NCBI GenBank assembly: GCA_015680685.1
Contig: MNCI01018363.1
Location: forward strand, 253,368-317,367
DNA from: Gnetum montanum
Taxonomy: Eukaryota > Streptophyta > Gnetopsida > Gnetales > Gnetaceae
Reading direction: 5' to 3'
DNA: 64,000 bases
Part shown: positions 12,014-23,586 of the stretch, piece after piece
Numbering within the stretch: the first letter of the stretch is position 1
Layout: each line of letters starts with the position of its first letter
Notes under the pieces: generated by a model
What the model saw: only the letters and a program-made list of their open reading frames with translations
What the model was told of the DNA's origin: nothing
The model's database searches: none
Position numbers and translations under genes: made by a program

Positions 12014-12118
12014 GATATCGCAGGGGATGACGCGATATCGCGTACGTGATATCACGAGGGATGCGATATCGTGACGGTCGCGATATCACGTACGCGATAT
12101 CGTGGGTCATGTGATATT
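12014..12118. promoter_or_regulatory. GATATC palindrome array in the U3 of element D
   Basis: Six exact GATATC words at 12014, 12034, 12048, 12065, 12082 and 12096 and one GATATT at 12113. Steps are 20, 14, 17, 17, 14 and 17 bp. Most cores extend to the longer palindrome CGCGATATCGCG or CGTGATATCACG. The array lies about 25 bp upstream of the TATA box (minus direction) and has counterparts in both LTRs of element B, so it is a conserved promoter part rather than chance. Confidence 0.75.
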
Positions 12119-12129
12119 GCGTCCCATCA

Positions 12130-12239
12130 TAGGTCTATGTGAATACCATTATATCATTGTATAAACCTAAAGGTCAATATCATTCCCACTATGCATAGAA
12201 TTATAAAATCACATTGACAATTTCATTTTGTTTTGAAAA
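12130..12239 (+). other. Leader of element A
   Basis: Between the outer edge of element D and the gag start of A. In element B the same interval between primer site and gag is about 120 bp. It shows faint similarity to that leader (around TAAACCTAAAGG). Confidence 0.5.
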
Positions 12240-14700
12240 ATGTCTTCTTCTTCTCGCAAACAAAAAAATGCCAAACCACCAATTCCACAAGAATGCAAGG
12301 TGGTATATACTCATCTAGATGAGTTGGTGGAAAATTTCATCTTCATCCTACATCACGATGATTAGATGCAATGGCATGATATGGAGGGTAATGTTGTCTT
12401 ACCCCTCAATCGATCTATGCCTAGAATGTTATTCAAAATCCTTAAGAAGTTGGGCATAGAAAATCTTCATGAAGAGTATGTTGTGGATGGATATGACACT
12501 TAGAACTATTGTCCCGATGAAAGACAATGTAAATGAGATCAACATTAGGAGAAATTTCATGAAGCTACAAAGGGGAAACATTATACTAACCCCTTGTTCC
12601 TACTAGATCAAGAGGACAATGAGGATCCTCCCTTGGAAGGTTCTCAACAAGATTCTCCACCCCTTGCTATTGATGGTGAGGATGTGAACCTAACCCTATG
12701 GTTGAATATTCATAAATTGGATTCAAGAAAGAGTGATAGCCAAGGTAGGAACTTGGCTAAACATTACAACAACAAGGGATCTAAGGATGATGATTTTAAT
12801 AAGCGTAAGAGTGGTGGTGGACACCACGATGGTGGTGGTGATCCATCTTCCTCTTCATCCTCTTCATTTAATTTTGAAAATTCCTCTTCATTTGATGGTT
12901 CTCATGGAAGCTACTATAAAACAACCATGATAAAGATGATTAGTGAAAAAATAATGATTGTGAAGGCCACCAAAATTGAAGGGGTGGCCAAAACCATCAT
13001 CAACATCATCAATGCAATGATGATGATGAACCTCTATTGGTGACTCGAAGTATGCTCAAAATTGTAGAGGCAATGAAAATCTCAACCAGGCATATAAAGG
13101 ATAGTTGAATCAAGTGTCTAGATATGAACAATATCTCAAGGTTCAAGGGGGGATACAATTCTGATCCATAGACACATTTTCAAGCTTTTCAAAATATCTA
13201 TGCCTTATAAAACATAAAGAATGAGTGGCAAAAACTCAAACTTTTTCCAAGGACACTTGTTAAGGAAGCTGAAAGTTGGTACTGGTCCTTAGAGTTAAAA
13301 TTTATCCATATATGGAGTACCATATTAGAAATATTCAATGAAAAATACTAGATGTACTCCAAAGTGTCTAATTTGAGAAGGCAAATCCAAGGCTGGAAAC
13401 AAGGAGTACATGAATCCTCGGATGCTACCATGGATCAATACTATTCACTCTGACACCAATGCCTTGGCCATGGTTACTCTCAGAGGAAACAACTTTGCCA
13501 CATCATAGATGTGCTCAGAGCAGAAACAAGAAGAACCCTTGGGGTGTATGCCAAAGGAAGGTTGTCTAAAATGAGAGCTCATCACATCCAAAGGTTAATT
13601 GAGTAGGTAGAAAAAGAAGAAGGTGAGCTACAAAAAAGGGATAGTGCTAAAGAGTATAATAGTAACCCTTTCATTAGAAAATAAGAGGTCTAATTTTGTA
13701 ACAAGGAAGAATCACCACTTGATGAAGTGGTGAATAGAAAGACCTTGCCCATCAAAAAATATATTTCTAACATTTCAGTCAAGGTTGACAAGTTACGGGA
13801 CTCTTTGGATGAAAAGTTTTAAACTGTTTTAAAGATTACTAAAGAATCCAAAGAGCAAAATAGTGATCATAATTGTAGGAGGCAAAAAAAATCTAAACGT
13901 GCCTAACAAAGAGGTAAGGGTAAAGCTACTACAATAAAGGAAGTTGTGAAGTTTGAGTTTGATGATGAAACTAAATGTGACATTTGCCAATATGAACATC
14001 CAAATGGATGTTGTCTTGTAGTGTCACACTTACAAGAGTTTGGAGTGTACACATTGAATCCTTGCCTAGCACATAGGCAAGCATCAAGATGATTGTCTTA
14101 TCCTTAGGACAATCTAAGGTAGTTCCATCAAAAATAACAAACTTACTACCCAAGTGAAACTCCTCCACAACCATATGACTAGTACCAATATTGTTATCAA
14201 CCAGAATAATGGGGAATGCCACCACCTAGGCAATAGTACCCTTATAGACAACCAGATCCATATCGGTACTATGTTCAGTAGTGTATCTCCCCTAGAAGTT
14301 ATACAAGTCATGCATCATTCCAACATCACTATTATCCTCCAGAGTACCATAAAACACATTCACCATCTACTTGAGGAGAAAACCCATATCTGTATCCTTA
14401 TCATCCTTCACAACCCTCTATACCTACACCTTCACCTTCAACCCAATTAGCTCCTACCCTGTCTATGAAGGGTGAGATTCCTCCATAGCTGTAACAACAA
14501 AATTCTTCAAGGGCCATACATTCACAACCAATTTTTTAACCAAGTGGTTTAGATAATTGATCAAGAAAATGACTTTTCTTTGAGCCCACCAATCCTCTCT
14601 AGCCCTCAGAACCTACTTTGACTAATCATCTTGCATCTCCATCACCCTCATCCTCTGCATCAAATACCTTCAAGTGCCCTTCAAACTAAGTGATACCTAG
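12240..14700 (+). pseudogene. Element A gag
   Basis: Start ATG at 12240 (MSSSSRKQKNAKPPIP), homologous in position to starts in B and D. VVYTHLDELVENFIFILHHD follows at 12300. Acidic and His/Gly/Ser-rich linker at 12594-13040. Retrotrans_gag core at 13110-13390 (MNNISRFKGGYNS, LFPRTLVKEAESWYW) with TAG at 13349 where the relative in B has CAG. A zinc-knuckle-like motif at 13975-14015 reads CDICQYEHPNGCC, then SHLQEFGVYTLNPC. The following tail is Pro/His/Tyr-rich. Broken by many stops and frame changes; no product expected. Confidence 0.75.
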
Positions 14701-14719
14701 GATCTACATTGTAATGTTA

Positions 14720-17700
14720 ACTTATGATGTTTTTGACTGGATCAAGGTTGATAATATTCCTACAAAAATATTTGATCTAGGATGTCCACTCATCTATCTA
14801 TAGATTGCTAGACAAGAGCCATGTGAAGCTCTTCTTAACTCTGGTTCCAAAGTTAACCTCATCTCCCATGACATGTATAAGGCCTAAAACCTACCACCTC
14901 TTAAGAAGAGAAATATCTATCTAGAATTATCATATCAGTAAATTACTATTCCTTTAAGATTAATAGATGACATTGTGACCATAGTTTGTCAATAGTCCTA
15001 TCCTGGTAATTTTCTCATAATCAAGGTGGAAAACTACAAAAATGACTTTCCCATCATTATGGGAAGGGCTTGGTTAAGCATGGTCAATGCACGAATGGGT
15101 ATAAGGGACCTATCTCTTGAAATATCTAAGGAAATGAGCTAGGAAAGATTGAGAAGAAGCATATTCCATGCATCACATAGAGTGATAATAAGTGTAATTG
15201 CGTACAAAAGATTTGTTCCATCAAGAGTACACATGTTAAAGCATGCAATTAGTATGTACAACATATCAACATTCAAAAGTTTTTGTACATAGTAGCCACA
15301 AAACAGGAAGGCACCCAATGGCTAATGGCTAATTCAAATATAATCATAATATGCATGGAACTAATTGATAGCTTAAATTTTGCATATGTTGAAGGCATGG
15401 AGAAAATTGAACAAGTTCATTTCCAACTCTTTGATGAAGATGATAATACCTATTGGGGAGAGTTGGAGATCCCTAATTACTTTAAGTAGAAGCCCTTAGA
15501 ACTAAAAACTTTACCAGCCAATATGGAGTATGCATTTTTAAAGAATGCTAAACTAATCATCATTAATGCAAACTTGCTCCTAATCAAAAAGAAACATTGT
15601 TGAAAGTGATGAACAAATGGTCAATAGCCTTTACTTGGTCATATCCTAAGCTAACTAGAATTAATGCAAGGATATGACAACATTGCATATACACCAACTT
15701 GGCCATGAAGCCTAGAAGGCAGCTACAGAGGCAAGTAAACCCTAAATTAAAGTAAATCATCAAGGAGGAGATAGAGCATCTCCTCAAGGCAAGGTTCATC
15801 TATCCAATCATAGATAGTGAGTGGATTAGCCCACTTGTAATTGTACCAAAGAAGGATGGCGAATGGTGGGTCTACATTGACTTTAGGCTATTAAATATGA
15901 CAACATTTAAGGATCACTTTCCCTTACCATTTATGGATAAAGTATTAGACATCATATGTAGGCATTGTTATTATAGATTTTTGGATGGTTATAGTGGCTA
16001 TAACTAAATCCAAATTGCACTCCAACGTTAGGCCAAAACAACATTCATGAGTCCTTAGGGGCCTTCTGCATATTGTAAGATGCCATTCAACCTATGTAAT
16101 GCCCTTGCAACATTTCAATGTTTGGTCCTTAGTATCTTTCAATAGAAAATCAATAGTGATGTCTACGTCATCATGGATTACTTCTCCACCTATAGAGATA
16201 CCTTTGAGCAATCCTTGGATTAACTTGAATAAGGGTTGAAGAGATGTGTAGAGACAAACCTATGGCTCAAATGGAAAAAGAGCCATCTCATGGTCCAAGA
16301 AGGCATTTTTCTAGTGCATCAAAGTTTGTAGAAATGGATTAAGGTAGATCCAGAAAAGATAAGGGTCATCGAAGGAATAAAACACCATCCAAAGATTGTT
16401 AATGATTTTTAGTCATTTCTTGGATACACTAGTTACTACCAACAATTTATTAGGATTGCAAAGTCATTGGTAGAACTTAAAAAGGAAGATGCACCTTTCA
16501 TTTGGACCAAGGAATGTGAACCTGCATTTCAATAATTAAAAGAGAAACTCATTGAAACACAAATCCTATGAGCATCAGATTGGTCCAAACCATTCCATAT
16601 CATGACAAATGCATCTAACTATGCTTTGGGAGTAATGCTCATGTAGATGGATGATAAGAAATGTCCATACTATATCCACTATGCAAGTAGAAGCATTATG
16701 GAAGCATAGTTAAATTATGCCACTACAGAGAAAAAATTAATGGTAGTGGTGTATGTGCTAAAATAGTTTAGACATTATGTGCTAGGTTACAAAGTATTTG
16801 TACATATGGACCATACTATAGTTTTCTTCCTCATGAATAAGCCGACAGTGAGCCCTCATGTCATACGGTGGCTTGTGATCTTCTAGGAATTTGATTTCAC
16901 TATGGTAGATTGAAAAGGGATAGATAATGTGGTCGTTGAACACCTCTCTTGCTTAAGATGGGATAACAAAGAGGAGGAGACTCCACTCTCTAATTAGTTT
17001 CCAAATGAGCTCCTCTTTACTAAAGCAATAAGTGAACAAATGCCTACAAAAGCAACATGGTATAGTGACATCCTCACATATCTTCTCATTCAAGAGATGC
17101 CACAAGAATTGGATTTTAGGAAGAAGCAAAAATTTCTTCATTAGGTTAAATACTTCATGGAAATCAATGAACACCTTTACAAGGTGTGTGCCGATGGCTT
17201 GGTTCGTTGATGTGTTCCTAACAAGGATCAATTACGCATTTTCTAGGATGGTCATGAAGGGCCTTATGGAGGCCACTATGCAAGGAGATGCATGACCATA
17301 AAATTCCTAATGGAAAAATACTATTGGCGTATAATCTTTATGGATATCCATCAGTTCATCAAGTGTTGTAAACGTTGTCAACATGATGGTGCAATGATTG
17401 CTTGCATGGAAGGTCCTCAATAGTGGATTCAACCACTGGAACCTTTCAACATTTGGGACATTGACTTCATTAGTTCCATCACACCCATGTCTAATGGGAA
17501 GGAATATATTATAATAGCAATTGACTTCTACACAAAATGGGTATAAGTAGTAGCCATTACTAATTGTACATCATCCACTGCTACCAAATTTATACAACAA
17601 AATATCATGAATAGGCTTGGGTTGCTATGTTCACTAATTTCTAATAATGAAACTCATTTCATAGGTGTCATATTTAGAAAATTAATGTAATGATTGGAGA

Positions 17701-18330
17701 TAGAATATAAATTAACACCACCTTACCACCCCCAAGCCAATGGTCAAGTACAGGTAACCAATTGGAAGATTGTGAAAATACTAACATGAACCATTAGCAC
17801 ATATAGGAAGGACTAGAGTAAAAAACTTAACAATTCTCTCTAGGCTTATCATTCAACTTGGAAACTTCCTATTGGCTATTCTCTCTACAAGTTAATCTAT
17901 AGAAAATTTCCCATGCTCCCAATCCAATCTGAGCTTCATACACTCTCAATGTCCTATGATCTAAACCTTGATCTAAGTTTAGCATAGAAGAAAAGATTGA
18001 TTAATATAAACATGCTAGATTAAAATCACTTAGTGGTCCTATCCTTGAATGAGGTGAACAAGGCATTTAGCAAGCAACATCATGACCTTAGAATTAGCAA
18101 AGTAAAACTTCAATCAAGAGATAAGGTTCTTTATTGGAATCCCACACATATATCCCAAAAGATAAAATTTCAAATATTGTGGGAGGGACCTTATATAATT
18201 GATCAAACCTTTCCATCTAGGACCATGATAATATACAAATTTGATAGCCTAAATAAAAAGTAGTTGGTCAACATCCAACAAGTCAAGCCTTTCCTTAAAC
18301 CAAGATAGGCTAGTGTAAATACCACCTCAA
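14720..18330 (+). pseudogene. Element A pol: protease, RT, RNase H, integrase
   Basis: Protease near 14800-15080: active site decayed to LLNSGSKVNLIS (DSG expected), then FPIIMGRAWL. RT 15800-16560: YIDFRLLNM, FLDGYSGYN, and the catalytic box changed to IMDYFSTY near 16175 (MDDF expected). RNase H to about 16960: EKKLMVVVYVLK, HVIRWLVIF, NVVVEHLSCLRW. Integrase 17245-18300: zinc-binding HEGPYGGHY and CCKRCQ, core WDIDFISSITPMSNGKEY, second catalytic Asp lost (ISNNETHF), Glu lost (NGQVQVTN), and a C-terminal part KVLYWNPTHISQK at 18127. All catalytic sites are damaged. Confidence 0.85.
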
Positions 18331-19572
18331 CAAATGGACAAGCACACCCTATTTTTTAGATCTCCTCACTCTAACTTAAAATGTCCATCTATGCTAACCA
18401 TTACCATGGCCTCTTAGTTTTTCTACCTTTTTGTTTTTCACATTTTTGATTTTACAAATTATTGAATTTCAAAGTTTTCTAATTTTACACCATCTTTGGT
18501 ACCTTTAAACCTTCTTCACTATTTTACATTTTTTATATATTTTACTTTGTTTTTCTTTATTTAAGTGTAATATTTTCTAATATTTGCTAATAAATTTACT
18601 TTATTATCACAAGACACAATGCTGCTATTACTGTTTACTAATGATGGTTTGTGCTTAATGTGTGATTATTGATGTTTGATTTCTATTTTTGAATTTTGAT
18701 GTCTGATGACTGACATGGTTTATTTTTCATGAAATAAGTAGTAAGTCCACATCATCTGCCCATTCAATGAACTCTATGGTTTTCCTTGTTTTTGGATTTT
18801 GAAGTCCCTTTCATTAAAGAAACTTTTAATCAATCAATGACTTTTATTTTATTCATTTACTACATTAATTTTTCTTCATTTTTCCAAATTTTTGAGCTTC
18901 AACACCCTCTTCTCATGTTTTCATGCTAATCTTTGTCTTTAGAGCTTTCATTTGACATGAATTTCACTCAAAAACTCTTCATATTTTGGAAGTTTAACTA
19001 AGGTCAAAGTTTGAATACAATGGTCAACAGTTGTGTCATTGAGGTTCCATCGATGCATCTACCCTAGTCGATGAGGCTCAGTCAACTAGGCCTCATCGAT
19101 GCATCACAAAAATCCTGTATATAGCATTGAGCACTTTGTAATTTTTCCCATTTACTCATAACATAGGGGGAGTTTTTGAAATTTTTCAAAGCCTAAAACT
19201 TCCCAACCATTTGTCCAAATCACTCCATTTTTCGATCCTATGATTACCGAAGGTAAGATCTTTATCATGGGGGCTGCAAACCTTAAGGTTTCCAATGAAA
19301 AATTGATGAAAAATTTTAAAAATTTTCTAAACTACCCAAAAGGTTTAATAACATTAACCATATACAAACATCAAATTTTTCCTAAGTTAACGCTTCCAAA
19401 AAACTTCAAGATGAATTATTTATAATAACACATAAAATAAATGATAATTGGGTTAATTAAATAAGTCATAATAACAACTTAGCCAAGTGTAATGATCCTA
19501 AAGAGTTAAGGTATCCCAATTATTTTGAGGTTACACAATAATTGCTAAGACATGGTTTTATTGTAATTATAG
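18331..19572 (+). other. Element A spacer between integrase and ORF3
   Basis: AT-rich, non-coding. The first 500 bp are shared with element B (AGTCCACATCATC near 18748 and 31070). The part near 18870-18990 is shared with element F on both sides of insertion G (CACCCTCTT, then CATGAATTTCACT). A U3-like module sits at 19040-19125. Confidence 0.6.
19040..19125 (+). promoter_or_regulatory. Internal U3-like module with TATA box upstream of ORF3
   Basis: CATCGATGCAT at 19048-19058, CTAGTCGATGAGGC near 19066, AGGCCTCATCGATGCATC at 19088-19105, then TATATA at 19118-19123. The left LTR of the same element has TTAGGCCTCATCGATGAGG at 8032-8050 and its TATA box 65 bp on. The same palindrome family followed by a TATA box suggests a second promoter placed to transcribe ORF3. 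That function is inference. Confidence 0.5.
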
Positions 19573-22430
19573 ATGGCACCAAAGAAAAAACGTCTATAGG
19601 AAAGAGAAACCTTGCAACCATAGGAGAAATGATCCAAAGCTAGAAGCGGCTAGCAAGAACAAAGCCAAGAACTAACTAAGGTGACCCACACAATGGGACC
19701 TCTTCGTGAGGAGCCTGAAGTGGAATCTATTTGATAGATCCTAGAGGAAGAAGTGTTGAGGGGTGGCTCCATTGAGGTCCCATGCCAAGGCTTGAGGTCA
19801 CTTTGACTCAAGCCTACCTTGATATCATCAATTCCCAAGAAATTGAATGATCTATTCTTTAGGAGATCAACTTCAAGCCATTTTTAGAGAAGGCTCCATA
19901 GGATATCAAGACTCAATTGTGAGCCTCACCCATCTGGCCAATCATCATGTCCAATGGGGAGTGCTACATGAGAGAAACATACCTCTTCTAGAGTAGTTGA
20001 AGGTTGGGATCCATAATCAACATTAAGGACATTCAGGTGTCCTATTTAATAGAAGCTATTACATAGGCACTTGGGTTGCCTAACACTGGAATACAACTAG
20101 CAGAATTATCCATGCAAGTTGACCTTAAGGCCAAGAAGGAGTGGACCTAGCGTTGCTATGGGATGGATTGTAAGGAGTATGGTGTGCTCACATTAGCAGA
20201 GCGAATTTATTTTCAAGATTGTGGCCTATCACCTCAATCCAATGATGAGGCCAAGAAAGGTAACTACTTTCTACACCTGAGCATGTGTTGCTCTAAGTGG
20301 GAAGTTCCCTATTAACCTTCCACAACTACTATACTTGGAGATTGAAAAATGTTTTAAAGAAAATGAACATGGAAAGAGGACCCTGCCCTTTCCATGCCTT
20401 ATCAAAAAAATATGGAAGAGGACATGCATCATTCACTACTCCAATGATACACTTATGCATACTCCTTTGGCTTCATGGTTTGAGATCATGTAAAAAAAAG
20501 ATGCCAGTAATGATTCAATTAAAGGAGCTACTGCCACCATCACCCACTCATGAAAGAACATCGAAGTCCCACACAACCATGGAATATCTATAGAATATTT
20601 GAGAATAGATCTTGAGTGAATAAGAGTAACAAGTAGGAATGAGTGGGGTAGATCCATTTGTGTACCAGTCAACAATGAGTCACCTGAATGAGGTGGCCTG
20701 AACAATTAGCCAAATTGAGAGGGGTGGCTCCATTTTCTTTGCCCAAAGAACATAGCTACCTTCAATATTGGATCCCAACACTCGAAAGTTGACGATGTCA
20801 TTAGCAACACATCAGCTATTCCTAGTAATCTTTGGAAACGCTACCACTTTCTTAGTGAGGTTGGAGAAATATGAATAGGTAACTATCTTGGTGATGCAGC
20901 ACCATGGATAGGAGACAACAACAAAGGTGGTAGATGATTATGTAGTTGAAGCACTGAATGCATCTATAGTGTCTGTACCAAATGTAACTACACTCCAATA
21001 TGTGCAAAAATCTGTAGGCATGGTTAGCAAAAAGTTATATGCAACTTAACATAACAAAATTATTCTAATGAATGGTAGGAACTACCAATCGACTTCAAAC
21101 ATCTTTGATATTTTGAAGAACATTATGACAACCCAGTTGAAGCATTAAATGCAAGAGGCAGATGTATGATTTGGGGGGGGGGGGGNGGGGCAACTAGAAA
21201 TGGCCTAAGATTTAAATAAATTCTTGGCCATGGAGGTTGCTAAACTTCATGCCTGACTTGTAGAACAAACAATCCTTAGCCTAGTAGTAACAAGAGATGA
21301 AGCTATCAAATAACTTCAAGAAAAATTTTAGAAGGCTAAGGAGGAGGTAGTGATGGTCATCTTTAAACAGTCCATAGTAGAAGCTAAAATGAACTCAATC
21401 ACAAGGGACTTGAATCAAATGCACTAGGAGAATGAATCATTGACTGCATAGAATCATCACCTATGAAATGTTAATGAATAGAAAGATCAAATGTAGTAAT
21501 TTATTCATCAACAATAGGAGTAGCTTGCTAGGGTAAACACTGAACTGAGGAAATTGACCATGGAGAATTGCAATCTATTAATGGAGGAGTTACACATCTT
21601 GTGAAAAAAGTCTACCATAGAGATTGCCACTTGGAAAAACAAAGCCTTAAAATTTGAGAAAGTTAAGAATCACTACAGGTTGGCTTGTAGAGGGAGGTAA
21701 ATGAAAAATAAATTTAGATGAAAAAGGTGTAACTAAATGAAGTCCTCCAAAAACTTTAGCAAGGAAGAGAGATGTGGTAACCCATCATTGATGGGATCAA
21801 TGCCTACAAAAAGGTGGAGATCCACTTAAAGAAGTTGCAAATTGAGAAAATGATAGAGTACATGGAGTTGGCCAATATTCGTTATAAAAACCTAGCAATG
21901 CTAACTACTTGACAACCATGGTTAGAATTGGAGAAATAAGTGGCTAGCTCATATTTGCTATACGAGGCTGAGTTTAAACATCACAAAGACACCAAGTAGA
22001 AGATTGAGATTGTAAATACTAAAGTTGAAGTTCTTAAAGGATGATTTAGGGATCAATGATATATCATTGAGAACCTAGCCAAATGGATGAATGACTACCA
22101 TGAGCTGAAGAACATAGTCAGGATGTTTAAAATTGAATGAAAATAATTTGCTACCTAGTTTGCCAATGTCAAGGAGTTTTTTCTAGTAATTTTGTGTCCA
22201 TCAGATGTTCTCATTTTGACCAACATTGGGGAAGCTACGTCGATAGTGCATGATCCCAGGAGTAAGGAGGAGAAGATGAAAGCACTACTAGATGCTTTTT
22301 TCCTCTCACCTAAAGTCACAATAGCAGTAGAATAGTTGTAGCCACCTCAACTACCTATGTGTGAATCTAGTGAAGGTCCCTCAAAGCCTTAGGAACCACC
22401 ACCACCTAAGACTATTTGATAGGTTTCACA
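19573..22430 (+). pseudogene. Element A ORF3, unrecognised protein in the env-like position
   Basis: Start chosen at ATG 19573 (MAPKKKR, basic). I do not recognise the protein. Blocks shared with element F on the minus strand: PIWPIIMSNG near 19930, GSIINIKDI near 20015, KKEWT and CYGMDCKEYGVL near 20130-20190, VSVPNVTTLQYVQKS near 20975, FDILKNIMTTQL near 21115, then long charged Lys/Glu/Gln-rich stretches likely to form coiled coils (21220-22080), MNDYHELKNIVRMFKIE near 22090 and DPRSKEEKMKALLDAF near 22255. A G run with one N at 21173-21190 marks a sequencing problem. Many TAG, TAA and TGA stops. Athila-type elements are known to carry an env-like ORF here; I see no clear signal peptide or membrane span. 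Confidence 0.6.
21173..21190 (+). other. Poly-G run containing an ambiguous base
   Basis: Seventeen G and one N (21186) inside ORF3 of element A. Element F has no such run at the matching place. Probably an assembly or sequencing artefact, or a collapsed homopolymer. Confidence 0.7.
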
Positions 22431-22637
22431 CCATCAAGGAACATGCTATCCAGTTTTGAAGATTTGAGTCATTGTATTTAATTTTGTATCCTAAATACCT
22501 TCATTTTTTTATAATGAGTTGATCTGTGCACTTCATTTTTTGTCAAGTCAGTTAGTTTATTTTGTTTGAAGAAAAGTTAGTCAATAATTTGATACCTTTC
22601 CAATTTTGTATAAGAACTAGAGGACAAGTTTTCATTT

Positions 22638-22650
22638 AGTCATGGGGATA
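22638..22650 (+). other. Purine tract before the right LTR of element A
   Basis: TCATGGGGATA lies directly before the LTR start. The matching place reads CATGGGGGCA in element F and CAGTGGGATTA in element B. The upstream 70 bp (AGTCAATAAT ... ACAAGTTTTCATTTAGTC) are also shared, which ties A, B and F into one family. Confidence 0.6.
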
Positions 22651-23586
22651 TGATAAGTCACATTCTGTTGATTACATTGACATGACCTCATCAATGCAAC
22701 CTTATCGTTTGGGCCTCATTGACGAGGCCTAGTTGATGCATCATATGATGTGTCGACATGGCCCCATTGATGTAGTGTCATCTATTGGCTATAAATACAT
22801 GTGTACAACCACATTTATAGCAATAAAAAATTGTAGTTATAGTGAAGCTCTTACATTTTTTCCATTCAAAGGTTAGAATTTTTTCCTTGAGTGCCTGCAG
22901 CAGGACTCATTGAGTGTAAAAATATTTATTTGAGAATTTTTGTACCTGAGCACGATAGTGTGTGTTGCAATAAATATGAGATTTTTGATAAACCTTGTAG
23001 CACTCTAGATAGATTAGCTATTTCATTTATGCATTTAATGTTTTTAATTATTTATTGAATTTTTTCAATTAGTTATTAATTATTTTCTTGTTACTACGTT
23101 AATGAAACAATTAAGCTAATTAGATTACACACATAAGTATGACTACTTCAAGTGTAACATGTATTCACTTGGTAATCTTAGTAGCTTTATTGTTTGGTAT
23201 GCCCAGTAGCATAGTGCTTGGTTGCCCAACAATGGATACGTCGGTTCAGGACATGTACAAAAAGTGGGAATAAATAGTTATGTTAGGATTAGTTAAATGC
23301 TAGTATATTAGTTAATTTAGATTAGTTTATCAAATTAATTTTATCTACATTTGAGCACCAACTTATAAAACACAAAAATGATAAAAATTAAATGCCTTAG
23401 TTACACTTAACCATTCCAACAAATGTCTCAAGCGTAATTGGGAAGACAATGATTGACCTCAAGGCTAGATTCATTTGCTAAAGGGCTAGTGCAGTGGAAA
23501 TGATAAAGTTCGTAGAATTTGACTGAATCATATGTGAACGCTTGTGATTTGTATGGTTGGGCATAAGGGTACCTCATTGCTCATCA
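22651..23586 (+). repeat. Right LTR of element A (936 bp)
   Basis: Starts TGATAAGTCACATTC and ends TTGCTCATCA. U3 contains decayed CATCGATG words (TCATCAATGCAACC, TTGATGCATCATATGATG) and TATAAATA at 22790. It is complete and so defines the ends of the truncated left copy. Confidence 0.85.

Larger units (their letters stand above)
8652..12129 (-). mobile_element. Element D: 5' fragment of an Athila-like element
   Basis: Reading on the minus strand: complete 5' LTR (12129 to 11133), tRNA-Asp type primer site, leader, and gag from 10989 down to 8652. Pol and the 3' LTR are absent. The outer LTR edge at 12129/12130 abuts the leader of element A just before its gag start at 12240. The simplest history is insertion of D into the leader of A, then one deletion from the gag of D into the left LTR of A, which also explains the lost LTR end and primer site of A. 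The better-preserved reading frames suggest it is younger than A. Confidence 0.75.
11133..12129 (-). repeat. 5' LTR of element D (997 bp)
   Basis: Begins TGATGGGACGC at 12129 and ends CACTCATCA at 11133 on the minus strand, with the primer site next to it. U3 carries the GATATC array (12014-12118) and a TATA box (TATAAATA on minus, 11984-11991). R/U5 shares with the LTRs of elements A, B and F the 3' end words around GGGATACC and the CCTTGCAGTAC region near 11790. Confidence 0.85.
7987..23586 (+). mobile_element. Element A: Athila-like Ty3/gypsy with an extra ORF3
   Basis: Bounded by related LTRs at 7987-8651 (3' part lost) and 22651-23586, with target duplication GTAAC/GTAAT. Order inside: LTR, minus-strand insertion D, gag, protease, RT, RNase H, integrase, spacer with a U3-like module, ORF3, short purine tract, LTR. 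Without insert D the element is about 12 kb, a normal length for Athila-type elements, which often carry an additional ORF after integrase. The Athila assignment rests on pol texture (RT region ending in EGI..H, RNase H followed by FPNELLF) and on the tRNA-Asp type primer site in its close relatives B and D; its own primer site was removed by the deletion that truncated the left LTR. Confidence 0.75.

Noticed and set aside
12008-12120. CRISPR-like array
   Set aside because: The repeats are short palindromes inside an LTR promoter of a plant element; no spacers of constant length and no cas genes.
21173-21190. G-quadruplex signal
   Set aside because: Single homopolymer with an N, absent from the homologous site in element F; more likely an artefact.
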